Shown here: in pieces, positions 1 through 9,727 of the stretch | Numbering within the stretch: the stretch's first letter is position 1 | Layout of the letters: the number at the start of each line of letters is the position of its first letter | DNA from: Pseudoroseomonas aestuarii | GTDB taxonomy: Bacteria; Pseudomonadota; Alphaproteobacteria; Acetobacterales; Acetobacteraceae | DNA: 64,000 bases | Assembly (NCBI RefSeq): GCF_042651065.1 | Contig: NZ_JBHSCH010000017.1 | Span: forward strand, 12,754-76,753 | Direction of reading: 5' to 3' | Position numbers and translations under genes: made by a program | Notes under the pieces: generated by a model | What the model saw: only the letters and a program-made list of their open reading frames with translations | Told to the model about the DNA's origin: nothing | Database searches by the model: none

Positions 1-191
1 CTGGCGGGCGGCCCTCGGGCTTCCCACCTTCCCGGACCGGAAAAGGCGGGCCGACACTCCGCCTGTCATGATCTGGACCGAAGGGCGTCCCTCCTGCCGG
101 AGCGGGCGCTCGGTCAAGCCGTGCCCGCGCGAGCGGGGGCGCAGGAATCCTCCCGCGGCGCCGCCGGGGCGGATCAGGAACACTCTGCTTC

Positions 192-1901
192 ATGGCTAAT
201 GCCAACAGCCCGTCCATGACCGAAGACTTCGCCGCCCTGCTGGACGAGACCCTGGGCGCCGATACCGGCTTCGCCGGCTCCGTCGTCACCGGCAAGGTGA
301 TCCGGGTGGACGATGACTTCGCGGTCGTGGATGTCGGGCTGAAGTCCGAGGGGCGCGTGCCCCTCAAGGAATTCGCCCCCCAGGGGCAGCGGGCCGAGGT
401 GCAGCCCGGCGACGTGATCGAGCTGTTCGTCGAGCGCTACGAGGACCGTGACGGCTCCGTCGTGCTCTCGCGCGAGAAGGCCCGCCGCGAGGAGGCCTGG
501 ACCAACCTGGAGAAGGCGTTCAACGCGCAGCAGCGCGTCAACGGCGTCATCTTCGGCCGCGTGAAGGGTGGCTTCACCGTCGACCTCGGCGGCGCCGTGG
601 CCTTCCTGCCCGGCTCCCAGGTCGATATCCGCCCGGTGCGCGACGTGGGTCCCCTGATGGGCTCGCCGCAGCCCTTCCAGATCCTGAAGATGGACCGCGC
701 CCGCGGCAACATCGTGGTCTCGCGCCGCGCTGTTCTGGAAGAGACGCGCGCCGAGCAGCGCTCGGAGCTGATCCAGGGCCTGAAGGAGGGCATGATCCTC
801 GACGGCGTGGTCAAGAACATCACCGACTACGGTGCGTTCGTCGACCTCGGCGGCGTGGACGGCCTGCTGCATGTCACCGACATCGCCTGGCGCCGCATCA
901 ACCACCCCTCCGAGGCCCTGACCATCGGTCAGCAGGTCCGCGTGCAGGTCATCCGCTTCAACTCCGAGACGCAGCGTATCAGCCTCGGCATGAAGCAGCT
1001 GATGTCCGACCCGTGGGAGGGCGTGTCCATCAAGTACCCGGTGGGCGCCAAGTTCTCGGGCCGCGTGACCAACATCACCGACTACGGCGCCTTTGTGGAG
1101 CTGGAGCCGGGCGTCGAGGGCCTGGTCCACGTCTCCGAGATGAGCTGGACCAAGAAGAACGTCCACCCGGGCAAGATCGTCGCCACTTCGCAGGAAGTCG
1201 ACGTGATGATCCTGGACGTGGACGAGCCGAAGCGCCGCATCTCGCTCGGCCTGAAGCAGGCCCAGGGCAACCCCTGGGAGCTGTTCCTGGAGAGCCATGG
1301 CCCCGGCTCGATGGTCGAGGGCGAGATCCGCAACATCACCGAGTTCGGTCTGTTCGTGGGCCTGGCGCCCGAGATCGACGGCATGGTCCACATGTCCGAC
1401 CTCTCCTGGGAGATCCCGGGCGAGCAGGCGATGGCCGCCTACAAGAAGGGCGACATCGTCAAGGCCAAGGTGCTGGACGTTGACGTCGAGAAGGAGCGCA
1501 TCTCGCTCGGCATCAAGCAGCTCCAGGCCGACCCGGCCGCCGAGGTGCTGGACCGCGTCCGCAAGGGCGACGTCGTCACCTGCGTGGTGACGAAGGTCGA
1601 GCAGAACGGCATCGAGGTCCGCGTGGACGAGGTGCTGACCGGCTTCATCCGCCGCGCCGAGCTGGCCCGTGACCGTGGCGACCAGCGCCCCGACAAGTTC
1701 GCCATCGGCGAGAAGGTCGATGCGAAGGTGACCGCCGTGGACCGCGCCGCCCGCCGCCTGGCCCTGACCATCAAGGGCAAGGAAGTGGAGGAGGAGCGCG
1801 AGGCGATGAAGGAGTACGGCACCGCCGACTCCGGCGCCTCGCTGGGCGACATCCTGGGCGCGGCCATCCGCCGCCGCAACCAGATGGCCTCCGAGGACTG
1901 A
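192..1901 (+). CDS. rpsA: 30S ribosomal protein S1
   Basis: Ribosomal protein S1 binds mRNA on the 30S subunit and helps initiation on structured or weak-SD messages. The 569-residue length and six S1 (OB-fold) repeats match the family. Central repeats carry the hallmark pairs NITDYGAFVDLGGVDGLLHV, NITDYGAFVELEPGVEGLVH and NITEFGLFVGLAPEIDGMVH, each closing with a RISLG-type strand. The ATG at 192 is preceded by only a weak AGGAA about 11 bases upstream, as is common for rpsA. The 191 bases before it hold no gene I can recognise. In related genomes rpsA lies close to ihfB; here a catalase and sppA intervene. Identity is very secure. Confidence 0.98.
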   Translation: MANANSPSMTEDFAALLDETLGADTGFAGSVVTGKVIRVDDDFAVVDVGLKSEGRVPLKEFAPQGQRAEVQPGDVIELFVERYEDRDGSVVLSREKARREEAWTNLEKAFNAQQRVNGVIFGRVKGGFTVDLGGAVAFLPGSQVDIRPVRDVGPLMGSPQPFQILKMDRARGNIVVSRRAVLEETRAEQRSELIQGLKEGMILDGVVKNITDYGAFVDLGGVDGLLHVTDIAWRRINHPSEALTIGQQVRVQVIRFNSETQRISLGMKQLMSDPWEGVSIKYPVGAKFSGRVTNITDYGAFVELEPGVEGLVHVSEMSWTKKNVHPGKIVATSQEVDVMILDVDEPKRRISLGLKQAQGNPWELFLESHGPGSMVEGEIRNITEFGLFVGLAPEIDGMVHMSDLSWEIPGEQAMAAYKKGDIVKAKVLDVDVEKERISLGIKQLQADPAAEVLDRVRKGDVVTCVVTKVEQNGIEVRVDEVLTGFIRRAELARDRGDQRPDKFAIGEKVDAKVTAVDRAARRLALTIKGKEVEEEREAMKEYGTADSGASLGDILGAAIRRRNQMASED

Positions 1902-1916
1902 TCCTCAGACCAGCGC

Positions 1917-1975
1917 GCCCGGCCTCGTGCCGGGCGGGTTGCGCGGCGCCCCGGGTGGACCCTCCACCCGGGGCG
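1917..1975 (+). terminator. double hairpin after rpsA
   Basis: Two successive perfect inverted repeats follow the rpsA stop. The first pairs GCCCGGC (1917-1923) with GCCGGGC (1929-1935) around a 5-base loop. The second pairs CGCCCCGGGTGG (1947-1958) with its complement (1964-1975), a 12-bp stem with a 5-base loop. There is no T-run, so this is a GC-type terminator or mRNA-end stabiliser by inference only. It separates rpsA from the catalase gene. Confidence 0.55.
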
Positions 1976-2128
1976 TCCGCGTTTCGGGGCCCGGCGACTT
2001 TTCCGCACCGATGGCTGGCCTCACGCCTCAACGACTGGGGCTAGGCCGCGTTCTCCCCCGCGAGTGCTGCCGCGCCCGCTCCCTCCTGCGGGTTCCCTGG
2101 CGGCGGCAAGGCCCAAGGGAGACCTGCC

Positions 2129-4252
<2,124 letters not shown>

Positions 4253-4267
4253 GGCCGGCCGGAGGCG

Positions 4268-4294
4268 CGGGGCGGCGGGAAATCCGCCGCCCCG
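4268..4294 (+). terminator. hairpin after katE
   Basis: An 11-bp perfect stem (4268-4278 with 4284-4294) closes on a 5-base GAAAT loop, 15 bases after the catalase stop. No T-run follows. It probably ends the katE transcript before sppA. Confidence 0.5.
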
Positions 4295-4357
4295 GCCCCG
4301 GGCGGTCGCTCCCATGCTTGACCCGCCGCCCCGCGCCCCGGCATTGATGCCGGCAGC

Positions 4358-5284
4358 ATGAGCGCCTCCCTCGAACACGACCTGCTGGTGGACCGCCGCC
4401 GCCTGAAGCGCCGCCTGGCGCTGTGGCGGGTGCTCGCCGTGCTGGCGGTGCTGGCGGCGCTGTTCGCCGCCTTCGCGCCCGGCCTGGAAGGCGGCGTGGG
4501 CGGGCTGCGGGGCCATGTGCTGCGCCTCTCGGTCGAGGGCACCATCACCGACGACCGCAAGATGACCGAGGCCATCGCCCGGGCGGCGAAGGACCCGGCG
4601 GTGCGCGGCATGATCCTGTCGATCGACAGCCCCGGCGGCACAGTGGCGGGGGGGGAGGGGCTGCACGCGGCGCTGCTCCGCTTCCGCGACTCCGGCAAGC
4701 CGCTGGTGGCGGTGATGCGCGGCACCGCCGCCTCGGCCGGCTACATGATCGCCATGCCGGCGCAGCGCGTCTTCGCCCGCGAGTCCACCCTCACCGGCTC
4801 GATCGGCGTCATCCTGCAATCCTTCGACGTGGGCGAGCTGATGCGCACCCTCGGCATCCGCGCCGAGATGCTCACCTCCGGCCCGCTGAAGGGCGAGCCC
4901 AACCCGTTCCGCCCGCTCAGCCCCGAGGGCCGCGCCGCGCTGGAGGCGGTGCTGCGGGACATGCACGCGCAGTTCGTGGCCCTGGTGGCGGCGGGGCGCG
5001 CCCTGCCGGCGGAGGAGGTGGCGCGCCTGGCCGATGGCCGCGTCTACACCGGCCGGCAGGCGCTGGCGCTGAAGCTGGTGGACGCCATCGGCGGCGAGCC
5101 GGAGGCGCGCGCCTGGCTGGAGGCCGAGGCGAAGCTGCCAGCCGGCCTGCCGGTGCGCGACCTCGACCCGCGCGGCCCGGCCGAGCGGGCGCTCGGCTTC
5201 TCGCTGCGGGCGCTGGTGCGGGGCATCGCCTCGGAATGGGGCGCGATTGACGGCGTCCGGGCCGTTTGGCAGCTTCCGCGATGA
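4358..5284 (+). CDS. sppA: signal peptide peptidase SppA (36 kDa type)
   Basis: Membrane-anchored serine protease of family S49 that degrades cleaved signal peptides. The 308-aa protein has one N-terminal membrane segment (about residues 22-40). The Ser/Lys dyad is visible: S126 in GTAASAGY and K178 in GPLKGEPN, spaced 52 residues as in Bacillus SppA. The motif SIDSPGGTVAGGEGL shapes the active site. Size indicates the short, single-domain form that acts as an oligomer, not the 67-kDa E. coli form. The ATG at 4358 has no good ribosome site. ihfB follows after a 97-bp spacer carrying a tandem duplication. Confidence 0.93.
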   Translation: MSASLEHDLLVDRRRLKRRLALWRVLAVLAVLAALFAAFAPGLEGGVGGLRGHVLRLSVEGTITDDRKMTEAIARAAKDPAVRGMILSIDSPGGTVAGGEGLHAALLRFRDSGKPLVAVMRGTAASAGYMIAMPAQRVFARESTLTGSIGVILQSFDVGELMRTLGIRAEMLTSGPLKGEPNPFRPLSPEGRAALEAVLRDMHAQFVALVAAGRALPAEEVARLADGRVYTGRQALALKLVDAIGGEPEARAWLEAEAKLPAGLPVRDLDPRGPAERALGFSLRALVRGIASEWGAIDGVRAVWQLPR

Positions 5285-5342
5285 CCGGCGCTGGCGCAGC
5301 CAGGGGCGGGGGAACGGGCGCGCAGCCCGGCAGGGGCCGCGG

Positions 5343-5372
5343 CCGGCGGCAGGAAACCCGGCGGCAGGAAAC
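5343..5372 (+). repeat. 15-bp tandem duplication in the ihfB leader
   Basis: CCGGCGGCAGGAAAC occurs twice head to tail (5343-5357 and 5358-5372) just before the ihfB start. Each copy carries an AGGA core, so the duplication supplies a second Shine-Dalgarno-like site. Probably a slippage product; an effect on ihfB translation is only a possibility. Confidence 0.8.
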
Positions 5373-5381
5373 AGGGGCGCC

Positions 5382-5711
5382 ATGACCAAATCCGAACTGA
5401 TCGCGCAATTGGCCGCGGCCAACCCGCATCTGCGCCAGCCCGATGTCGAGCTGATCGTCGGCACCATCTTCGACGAGATCACCAACGCCCTGGCGCGTGG
5501 CGACCGCGTCGAGCTGCGCGGCTTCGGCGCCTTCTCCGCCAAGCAGCGCGACCCGCGCACCGGCCGCAACCCCCGCACCGGGGAAGCGGTTGAAGTGTCC
5601 GGCAAGTCCGTCCCCTATTTCAAGCCTGGCAAGGAGCTGCGGGAGCGTGTCAATGGCGGCCCCCTGCAGGCCCCGAAGCGCAGCCCCCGCGGTACGGTGA
5701 CCCCTTCATGA
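5382..5711 (+). CDS. ihfB: integration host factor subunit beta
   Basis: IhfB pairs with IhfA to form the DNA-bending heterodimer IHF, used in transcription, replication and recombination. The 109-aa protein starts MTKSELIAQLA and carries the conserved RVELRGFGAFSAKQR arm base and the GRNPRTGE beta-arm with the intercalating proline. The ATG at 5382 is chosen because the family starts here; an upstream in-frame start at 5247 would add 45 residues overlapping sppA. AGGGG lies 4 bases ahead of the start. A slightly long C-terminal tail (to TVTPS) is present. The stop overlaps the next gene by 4 bp (ATGA), implying coupling. Confidence 0.96.
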   Translation: MTKSELIAQLAAANPHLRQPDVELIVGTIFDEITNALARGDRVELRGFGAFSAKQRDPRTGRNPRTGEAVEVSGKSVPYFKPGKELRERVNGGPLQAPKRSPRGTVTPS

Positions 5712-6064
5712 AAATCCTCGGCTTCCTGCTGACCGCGCTGCTGCTGCTGCTGCTGGTCCTGTTCACCATCTCCAACACCGACCCGGTGTCGCTGCAGCTC
5801 TGGCCCTTCGACCTGCGCTGGGAGGTGCCGCTGGCGGGCGCCATGCTGGGCGCCGCCGCGCTGTTCTTCCTGCTCGGCGCGCTGGTGGCCTGGGGCGGCG
5901 CGCTGCGCTACCGCCGCCGCGCCCGCAGGATGCAGCGCGCCGCCCAGCTGCTGGAGGCCGAGCTGGCCGAGCTGCGTGGCCAGCAGGAGGCCAAGGGCGC
6001 CGTGCCCGGCCTCGAGGCCACCCTGCCCGCGCCTGCCTCCTCGACAGCCGTGGCCGCCCGCTGA
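5708..6064 (+). CDS. LapA-domain (DUF1049) inner-membrane protein
   Basis: A 118-aa protein with two membrane spans (about 4-22 and 41-64) joined by the short loop SNTDPVSLQLWPFDLRWEVP, followed by a basic stretch (RYRRRARR) and a short coiled-coil-like tail. This architecture is the LapA domain (lipopolysaccharide assembly protein A, DUF1049), found next to ihfB in many proteobacteria. In E. coli LapA works with LapB in controlling lipopolysaccharide synthesis; no lapB lies nearby, so the role here is inferred from family only. It is coupled to ihfB by a 4-bp overlap and to pyrF by a 2-base gap. Confidence 0.85.
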   Translation: MKILGFLLTALLLLLLVLFTISNTDPVSLQLWPFDLRWEVPLAGAMLGAAALFFLLGALVAWGGALRYRRRARRMQRAAQLLEAELAELRGQQEAKGAVPGLEATLPAPASSTAVAAR

Positions 6065-6066
6065 CG

Positions 6067-6786
6067 ATGCTGCGGAAGCCGAACGCGGCCGGCCTGATCG
6101 CCGCGCTGGACACGCCGGACGCGGCGCGGGCCGAGGGCTGGGCCCAGGCGGTGGCGCCGCATGTCGGGCTGGTGAAGGTGGGGCTGGAGCTGTTCTGCGC
6201 CGCCGGGCCGGGGGTGGTGGGGCGCATCGCCCGGCACCGGCCCGTCTTCCTCGACCTGAAGTTCCACGACATCCCGAACACCGTGGCCGGCGCCGTGCGC
6301 TCCGTCTGCGCCGACCGCGCCGCGGCGCCGGCGATGCTGACGCTGCATGGCGGCGGCGGGGCGGCGATGATCGAGGCCGCGCGCCGCGCCGCCGAGGATG
6401 CGCTGGGCGAGGCGCGCCCGGCCATCCTGGCCGTCACGGTGCTGACCAGCTTCACCGCCGCGGCGCTGGCCGAGACGGGCGTCTCCGGCGGCCCGGCGCA
6501 GCAGGTGCTGCGGCTGGCGCGCCTGGCGCTGGAGGCCGGCGCCGACGGGCTGGTGTGCAGCCCGCAGGAGGTGAGCCGCCTGCGCGATGCCTTCGGCGAC
6601 GCGCCGCTGCTGGTGGTGCCGGGCATCCGCCCGGCCGGCAGCGCGGCGGGCGACCAAGCGCGCATCGCCACGCCGGAGGAGACAGCGGCGCTGGGGGCGG
6701 ATTGGCTGGTGGTCGGCCGGCCCATCACCGGCGCGCCGGATCCGGGCGCGGCGGCGGCCGCCATCGCGGCCAGCCTGCCACGCTGA
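6067..6786 (+). CDS. pyrF: orotidine 5'-phosphate decarboxylase
   Basis: Last step of de novo UMP synthesis: decarboxylation of OMP. The 239-aa TIM barrel shows the signature FLDLKFHDIPNTV with the D63-K65-D68 charge network, plus D15 and K37 near the N-terminus and a C-terminal phosphate-binding VVGRPI. Length is normal. The gene starts 2 bases after the lapA-like gene, and its stop overlaps the trpF start by one base (TGATG), so pyrimidine and tryptophan genes are translationally linked, an arrangement seen in other alphaproteobacteria. Confidence 0.97.
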   Translation: MLRKPNAAGLIAALDTPDAARAEGWAQAVAPHVGLVKVGLELFCAAGPGVVGRIARHRPVFLDLKFHDIPNTVAGAVRSVCADRAAAPAMLTLHGGGGAAMIEAARRAAEDALGEARPAILAVTVLTSFTAAALAETGVSGGPAQQVLRLARLALEAGADGLVCSPQEVSRLRDAFGDAPLLVVPGIRPAGSAAGDQARIATPEETAALGADWLVVGRPITGAPDPGAAAAAIAASLPR

Positions 6787-7448
6787 TGCCGGCCCTGCTC
6801 CCCATCCCCCAGGTGAAGATCTGCGGCATCAACGACGCCGCGGCCTATGACGCCGCCTGCCATGCCGGGGCGGAGTGGGTGGGCTTCGTCTTCTACCCGC
6901 CCTCGCCGCGCGCCGTCCCGCCGGAGCAGGCGGCGGCGCTGGCGGCGCGCGGCGGCACCGGGCGGCGCCCGGTGAATGTCGGCCTGCTGGTCGATGCCGA
7001 GGACGCGCTGATCGAGGCGGTGCTGGCCGAGGCGCCGCTCGGCCTGCTGCAGCTGCACGGCATGGAGAGCCCGGAGCGCTGCGCCGCCATCCGCGCGCGC
7101 TTCGGCCTGCCGGTGATGAAGGCGCTCGGCATCGCCGGGGAGGAGGATCTCGCCCTGCTGGCCGAATACGCGCCGGCGGTGGACCGCTTCCTGCTGGATG
7201 CCAAGCCGCCGCGCGGCGCCGAGCTGCCCGGCGGCAACGCGGTGAGCTTCGACTGGTCCCTGCTGGCCGGCCGGGAGATCCCGCGCCCCTGGATGCTGGC
7301 CGGCGGGCTGACGCCGGTGAACGTGGCCGCCGCCATCCGCGCCACCGGCGCGCCGGCGGTGGATGTCTCCTCCGGCGTGGAGCGGATGCGCGGCGTGAAG
7401 GACCCGGTGCTGGTCTCGGCCTTCGTCGCCGCTGCCCACGGCGCCTGA
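6786..7448 (+). CDS. trpF: phosphoribosylanthranilate isomerase
   Basis: TrpF performs the Amadori rearrangement of PRA to CdRP in tryptophan synthesis. The 220-aa barrel carries VKICGIND with the catalytic Cys near the N-terminus, the general-acid Asp in FLLDAKPP, the phosphate loops AGGLTPVNV and DVSSGVE, and LLQLHG. The ATG at 6786 overlaps the pyrF stop by one base. trpB lies 146 bp downstream, separated by a hairpin repeat (7452-7494). trpC, D, E and G are not in the window. Confidence 0.97.
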   Translation: MPALLPIPQVKICGINDAAAYDAACHAGAEWVGFVFYPPSPRAVPPEQAAALAARGGTGRRPVNVGLLVDAEDALIEAVLAEAPLGLLQLHGMESPERCAAIRARFGLPVMKALGIAGEEDLALLAEYAPAVDRFLLDAKPPRGAELPGGNAVSFDWSLLAGREIPRPWMLAGGLTPVNVAAAIRATGAPAVDVSSGVERMRGVKDPVLVSAFVAAAHGA

Positions 7449-7451
7449 CGG

Positions 7452-7494
7452 CCAGAAAAAAGAAGGGGGCCCGGGGGAATTCATTCCCCCGGCC
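7452..7494 (+). repeat. GAATTC-centred hairpin repeat, copy A
   Basis: One of four related elements in the window. It begins CCAGAAAAAAGAAGGGGG and runs into a 9-bp stem, CCGGGGGAA (7471-7479) with TTCCCCCGG (7484-7492), around loop TTCA, extended by G-C pairs beyond a bulged C. It lies 3 bases after the trpF stop. The A-rich arm precedes the hairpin, so an intrinsic terminator would read on the minus strand, although the genes on both sides are plus-strand. It may still attenuate trpF-to-trpB read-through. Confidence 0.75.
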
Positions 7495-7594
7495 GTCGCT
7501 TCGTTTAAAACTATGAGCCGGCCCCAGGGTGGCGCGGTCCGCCCTGGCCCCATATGACAGCGCACGCGTGACGATGCGCGGCCTGGAGGGATGA

Positions 7595-8812
7595 GTGAAC
7601 AAGCCTCTGCCAAATTCTCTGCGTCAGGGCCCGGATGGGCGCGGTCGCTTCGGTCAGTTCGGCGGCCGTTATGTCGCCGAGACGCTGATGCCCGTCATCC
7701 AGGAGGTCGAGCAGGCCTATAACGAGGCCCGCAACGACCCGGCCTTCATGGCGGAGTGGCGTCGCTTGCTGAAGGACTATGTGGGCCGGCCCAGCCCGCT
7801 CTGGCTGTGCGAGCGGCTGACCGAGCACCTCGGCGGCGCGAAGGTGTACTTCAAGCGCGAGGAGCTGAACCACACCGGCGCGCACAAGATCAACGCCGTG
7901 CTGGGCCAGATCATGCTGGCCAAGCGGATGGGCAAGCCGCGCATCATCGCCGAGACGGGCGCCGGGCAGCATGGCGTGGCCACCGCCACGGCCTGCGCGC
8001 TGTTCGGGCTGAAATGCGTCGTCTACATGGGCGCGACCGACGTGGAGCGGCAGCAGCCCAACGTGTTCCGCATGAAGCTGCTGGGGGCCGAGGTGGTGCC
8101 CGTCACCTCCGGCGCCGGCACGCTGAAGGACGCGATGAACGAGGGGCTGCGCGACTGGGTGGCCAATGTGTCGGACACCTACTACTGCATCGGCACCGTC
8201 GCCGGCCCCGCGCCCTTCCCGCAGATGGTGCGGGACTTCCAGTGCGTGATCGGCGAGGAGACGCGCCAGCAGATCCTGGCCGCCGAAGGGCGGCTGCCGG
8301 ACGCGCTGGTCTGCGCGGTGGGCGGCGGCTCCTCCGCCATGGGGCTGTTCCACCCCTTCCTCGACGATGAGGGCGTGGCGATCTACGGCGTCGAGGCGGC
8401 GGGGCGTGGCCTCGAGAGCGGCGAGCACGCGGCGGCCATCGCCGGCGGGCGCCCGGGCGTGCTGCACGGCAACAAGACCTACCTGCTGCAGGACAATCAC
8501 GGCCAGATCACCGAGGCGCACTCGATCTCGGCGGGGCTGGACTATCCCGGCATCGGGCCGGAGCATTCCTGGCTGCACGAGATCGGCCGCGCCACCTATG
8601 TCAGCGTCACCGATGACGAGGCGCTGGAGGCGTTCCAGCTCTGCTCGAAGCTGGAGGGGATCATCCCCGCCCTCGAATCCGCCCATGGCCTGGCGCATGT
8701 GATGAAGCTGGCGCCGACGATGGACAAGGATAAGATCATTGTCCTCAACCTCTCCGGCCGGGGCGACAAGGACATCTTCACCGTCGCGAAGCACATGGGA
8801 GTGACGCTGTGA
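7595..8812 (+). CDS. trpB: tryptophan synthase beta chain
   Basis: PLP enzyme condensing indole (channelled from TrpA) with serine to give tryptophan. At 405 aa it is full length. K98 in NHTGAHKIN is the Schiff-base lysine, AETGAGQHG holds the catalytic Glu, and AVGGGSSAMG binds the PLP phosphate. The start is GTG at 7595, 4 bases after GGAGGG; an ATG at 7591 is in another frame and hits a short ORF. trpA overlaps its end by 4 bp. The gene may have its own promoter in the AT-rich patch near 7501-7517 (TTTAAAACTATGAG), which I could not fit to a clear -35. Confidence 0.98.
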   Translation: MNKPLPNSLRQGPDGRGRFGQFGGRYVAETLMPVIQEVEQAYNEARNDPAFMAEWRRLLKDYVGRPSPLWLCERLTEHLGGAKVYFKREELNHTGAHKINAVLGQIMLAKRMGKPRIIAETGAGQHGVATATACALFGLKCVVYMGATDVERQQPNVFRMKLLGAEVVPVTSGAGTLKDAMNEGLRDWVANVSDTYYCIGTVAGPAPFPQMVRDFQCVIGEETRQQILAAEGRLPDALVCAVGGGSSAMGLFHPFLDDEGVAIYGVEAAGRGLESGEHAAAIAGGRPGVLHGNKTYLLQDNHGQITEAHSISAGLDYPGIGPEHSWLHEIGRATYVSVTDDEALEAFQLCSKLEGIIPALESAHGLAHVMKLAPTMDKDKIIVLNLSGRGDKDIFTVAKHMGVTL

Positions 8813-9639
8813 GCCGCATCGCCGCCCGCTTCGCGCAGCTCAAGGCGGAGGGGCGCGGCGCCCTGATGCCCTTCATCGAGGCCTACGACCCGGACCCGGC
8901 CACCAGCATGGCGCTGCTGCGCTGCCTGCCCGGCGCCGGGGCGGACCTGATCGAGCTCGGCGTCCCCTTCACCGACCCGATGGCCGACGGCCCCACCGTG
9001 CAGCTGGCCGGCCAGCGGGCGCTGAAGGCCGGCGGCACGCTGGCCGGCGCGCTCGCCATGGTGCGGGACTTCCGGCGCGAGGATGACGAGACGCCGATCG
9101 TGCTGATGGGCTACCTCAACCCCATCCTCTCCTATGGGGAGGAGCGCTTCTGCCGCGATGCCGGCGCCTCCGGCGTCGATGGCCTGATCGTGGTGGACAT
9201 GCCGCCCGAGGAGGCGGACGCGCTGGCCCCGCACGCCGCCACCGAGGGGCTGGACCTGATCCGCCTCATCGCCCCCACCACGGACGATGCGCGGCTGCCC
9301 AAGGTGCTCGCCGGCACCAGCGGCTTCATCTACTACGTCGCCATCGCCGGCATCACCGGCACGCGCAGCGCCTCGCGCGACGTGCTGGCGGAGGCCATCC
9401 CGCGCGTGCGGCGGCACACCGACCTGCCCATCGCCATCGGCTTCGGCGTCCGCACGCCGCAGCAGGCGGCGGAGGCGGTGCAGATCGCCGATGGCGCGGT
9501 GGTGGCCTCGGCACTGATCGACACGCTGGCGAAGTCGCTCGACGACAAGGGCCGCGCCCGCCCCGACACGGTGCGCAAGGTGCTCGACCAGGTGCGCGAG
9601 CTGTCGGAAGCCGTGCGCGGCGCCCGCGTCCCGGCCTGA
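8809..9639 (+). CDS. trpA: tryptophan synthase alpha chain
   Basis: Cleaves indole-3-glycerol phosphate to indole and glyceraldehyde-3-phosphate in the alpha2beta2 complex. The 276-aa barrel has catalytic E49 and D60 in DLIELGVPFTDPMADGP, the same numbering as E. coli TrpA, and the phosphate-binding regions YYVAIAGITGTR and GFGVRTPQQ. The GTG start at 8809 overlaps the trpB stop (GTGA), giving the usual coupled pair that keeps subunits in equal amounts. A 10-bp hairpin follows. Confidence 0.98.
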   Translation: MSRIAARFAQLKAEGRGALMPFIEAYDPDPATSMALLRCLPGAGADLIELGVPFTDPMADGPTVQLAGQRALKAGGTLAGALAMVRDFRREDDETPIVLMGYLNPILSYGEERFCRDAGASGVDGLIVVDMPPEEADALAPHAATEGLDLIRLIAPTTDDARLPKVLAGTSGFIYYVAIAGITGTRSASRDVLAEAIPRVRRHTDLPIAIGFGVRTPQQAAEAVQIADGAVVASALIDTLAKSLDDKGRARPDTVRKVLDQVRELSEAVRGARVPA

Positions 9640-9649
9640 GGATGGGAGC

Positions 9650-9674
9650 GCGCCGGGCCAGGCCGGCCCGGCGC
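9650..9674 (+). terminator. hairpin after trpA
   Basis: A perfect 10-bp stem, GCGCCGGGCC with GGCCCGGCGC, and 5-base loop, starting 10 bases after the trpA stop. No U-tract follows. Likely end of the trpBA transcript. Confidence 0.55.
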
Positions 9675-9727
9675 AACTCCTCCGCTTCCGCCGGGTTCCT
9701 GGCGGCAGCATGGCAGGAGGGACGGGC

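Noticed and set aside
61..191. A possible promoter or RNA structure upstream of rpsA.
   Set aside because: Only short GC-rich palindromes such as GAGCGGGCGCTC are seen; no hexamer pair or known leader motif.
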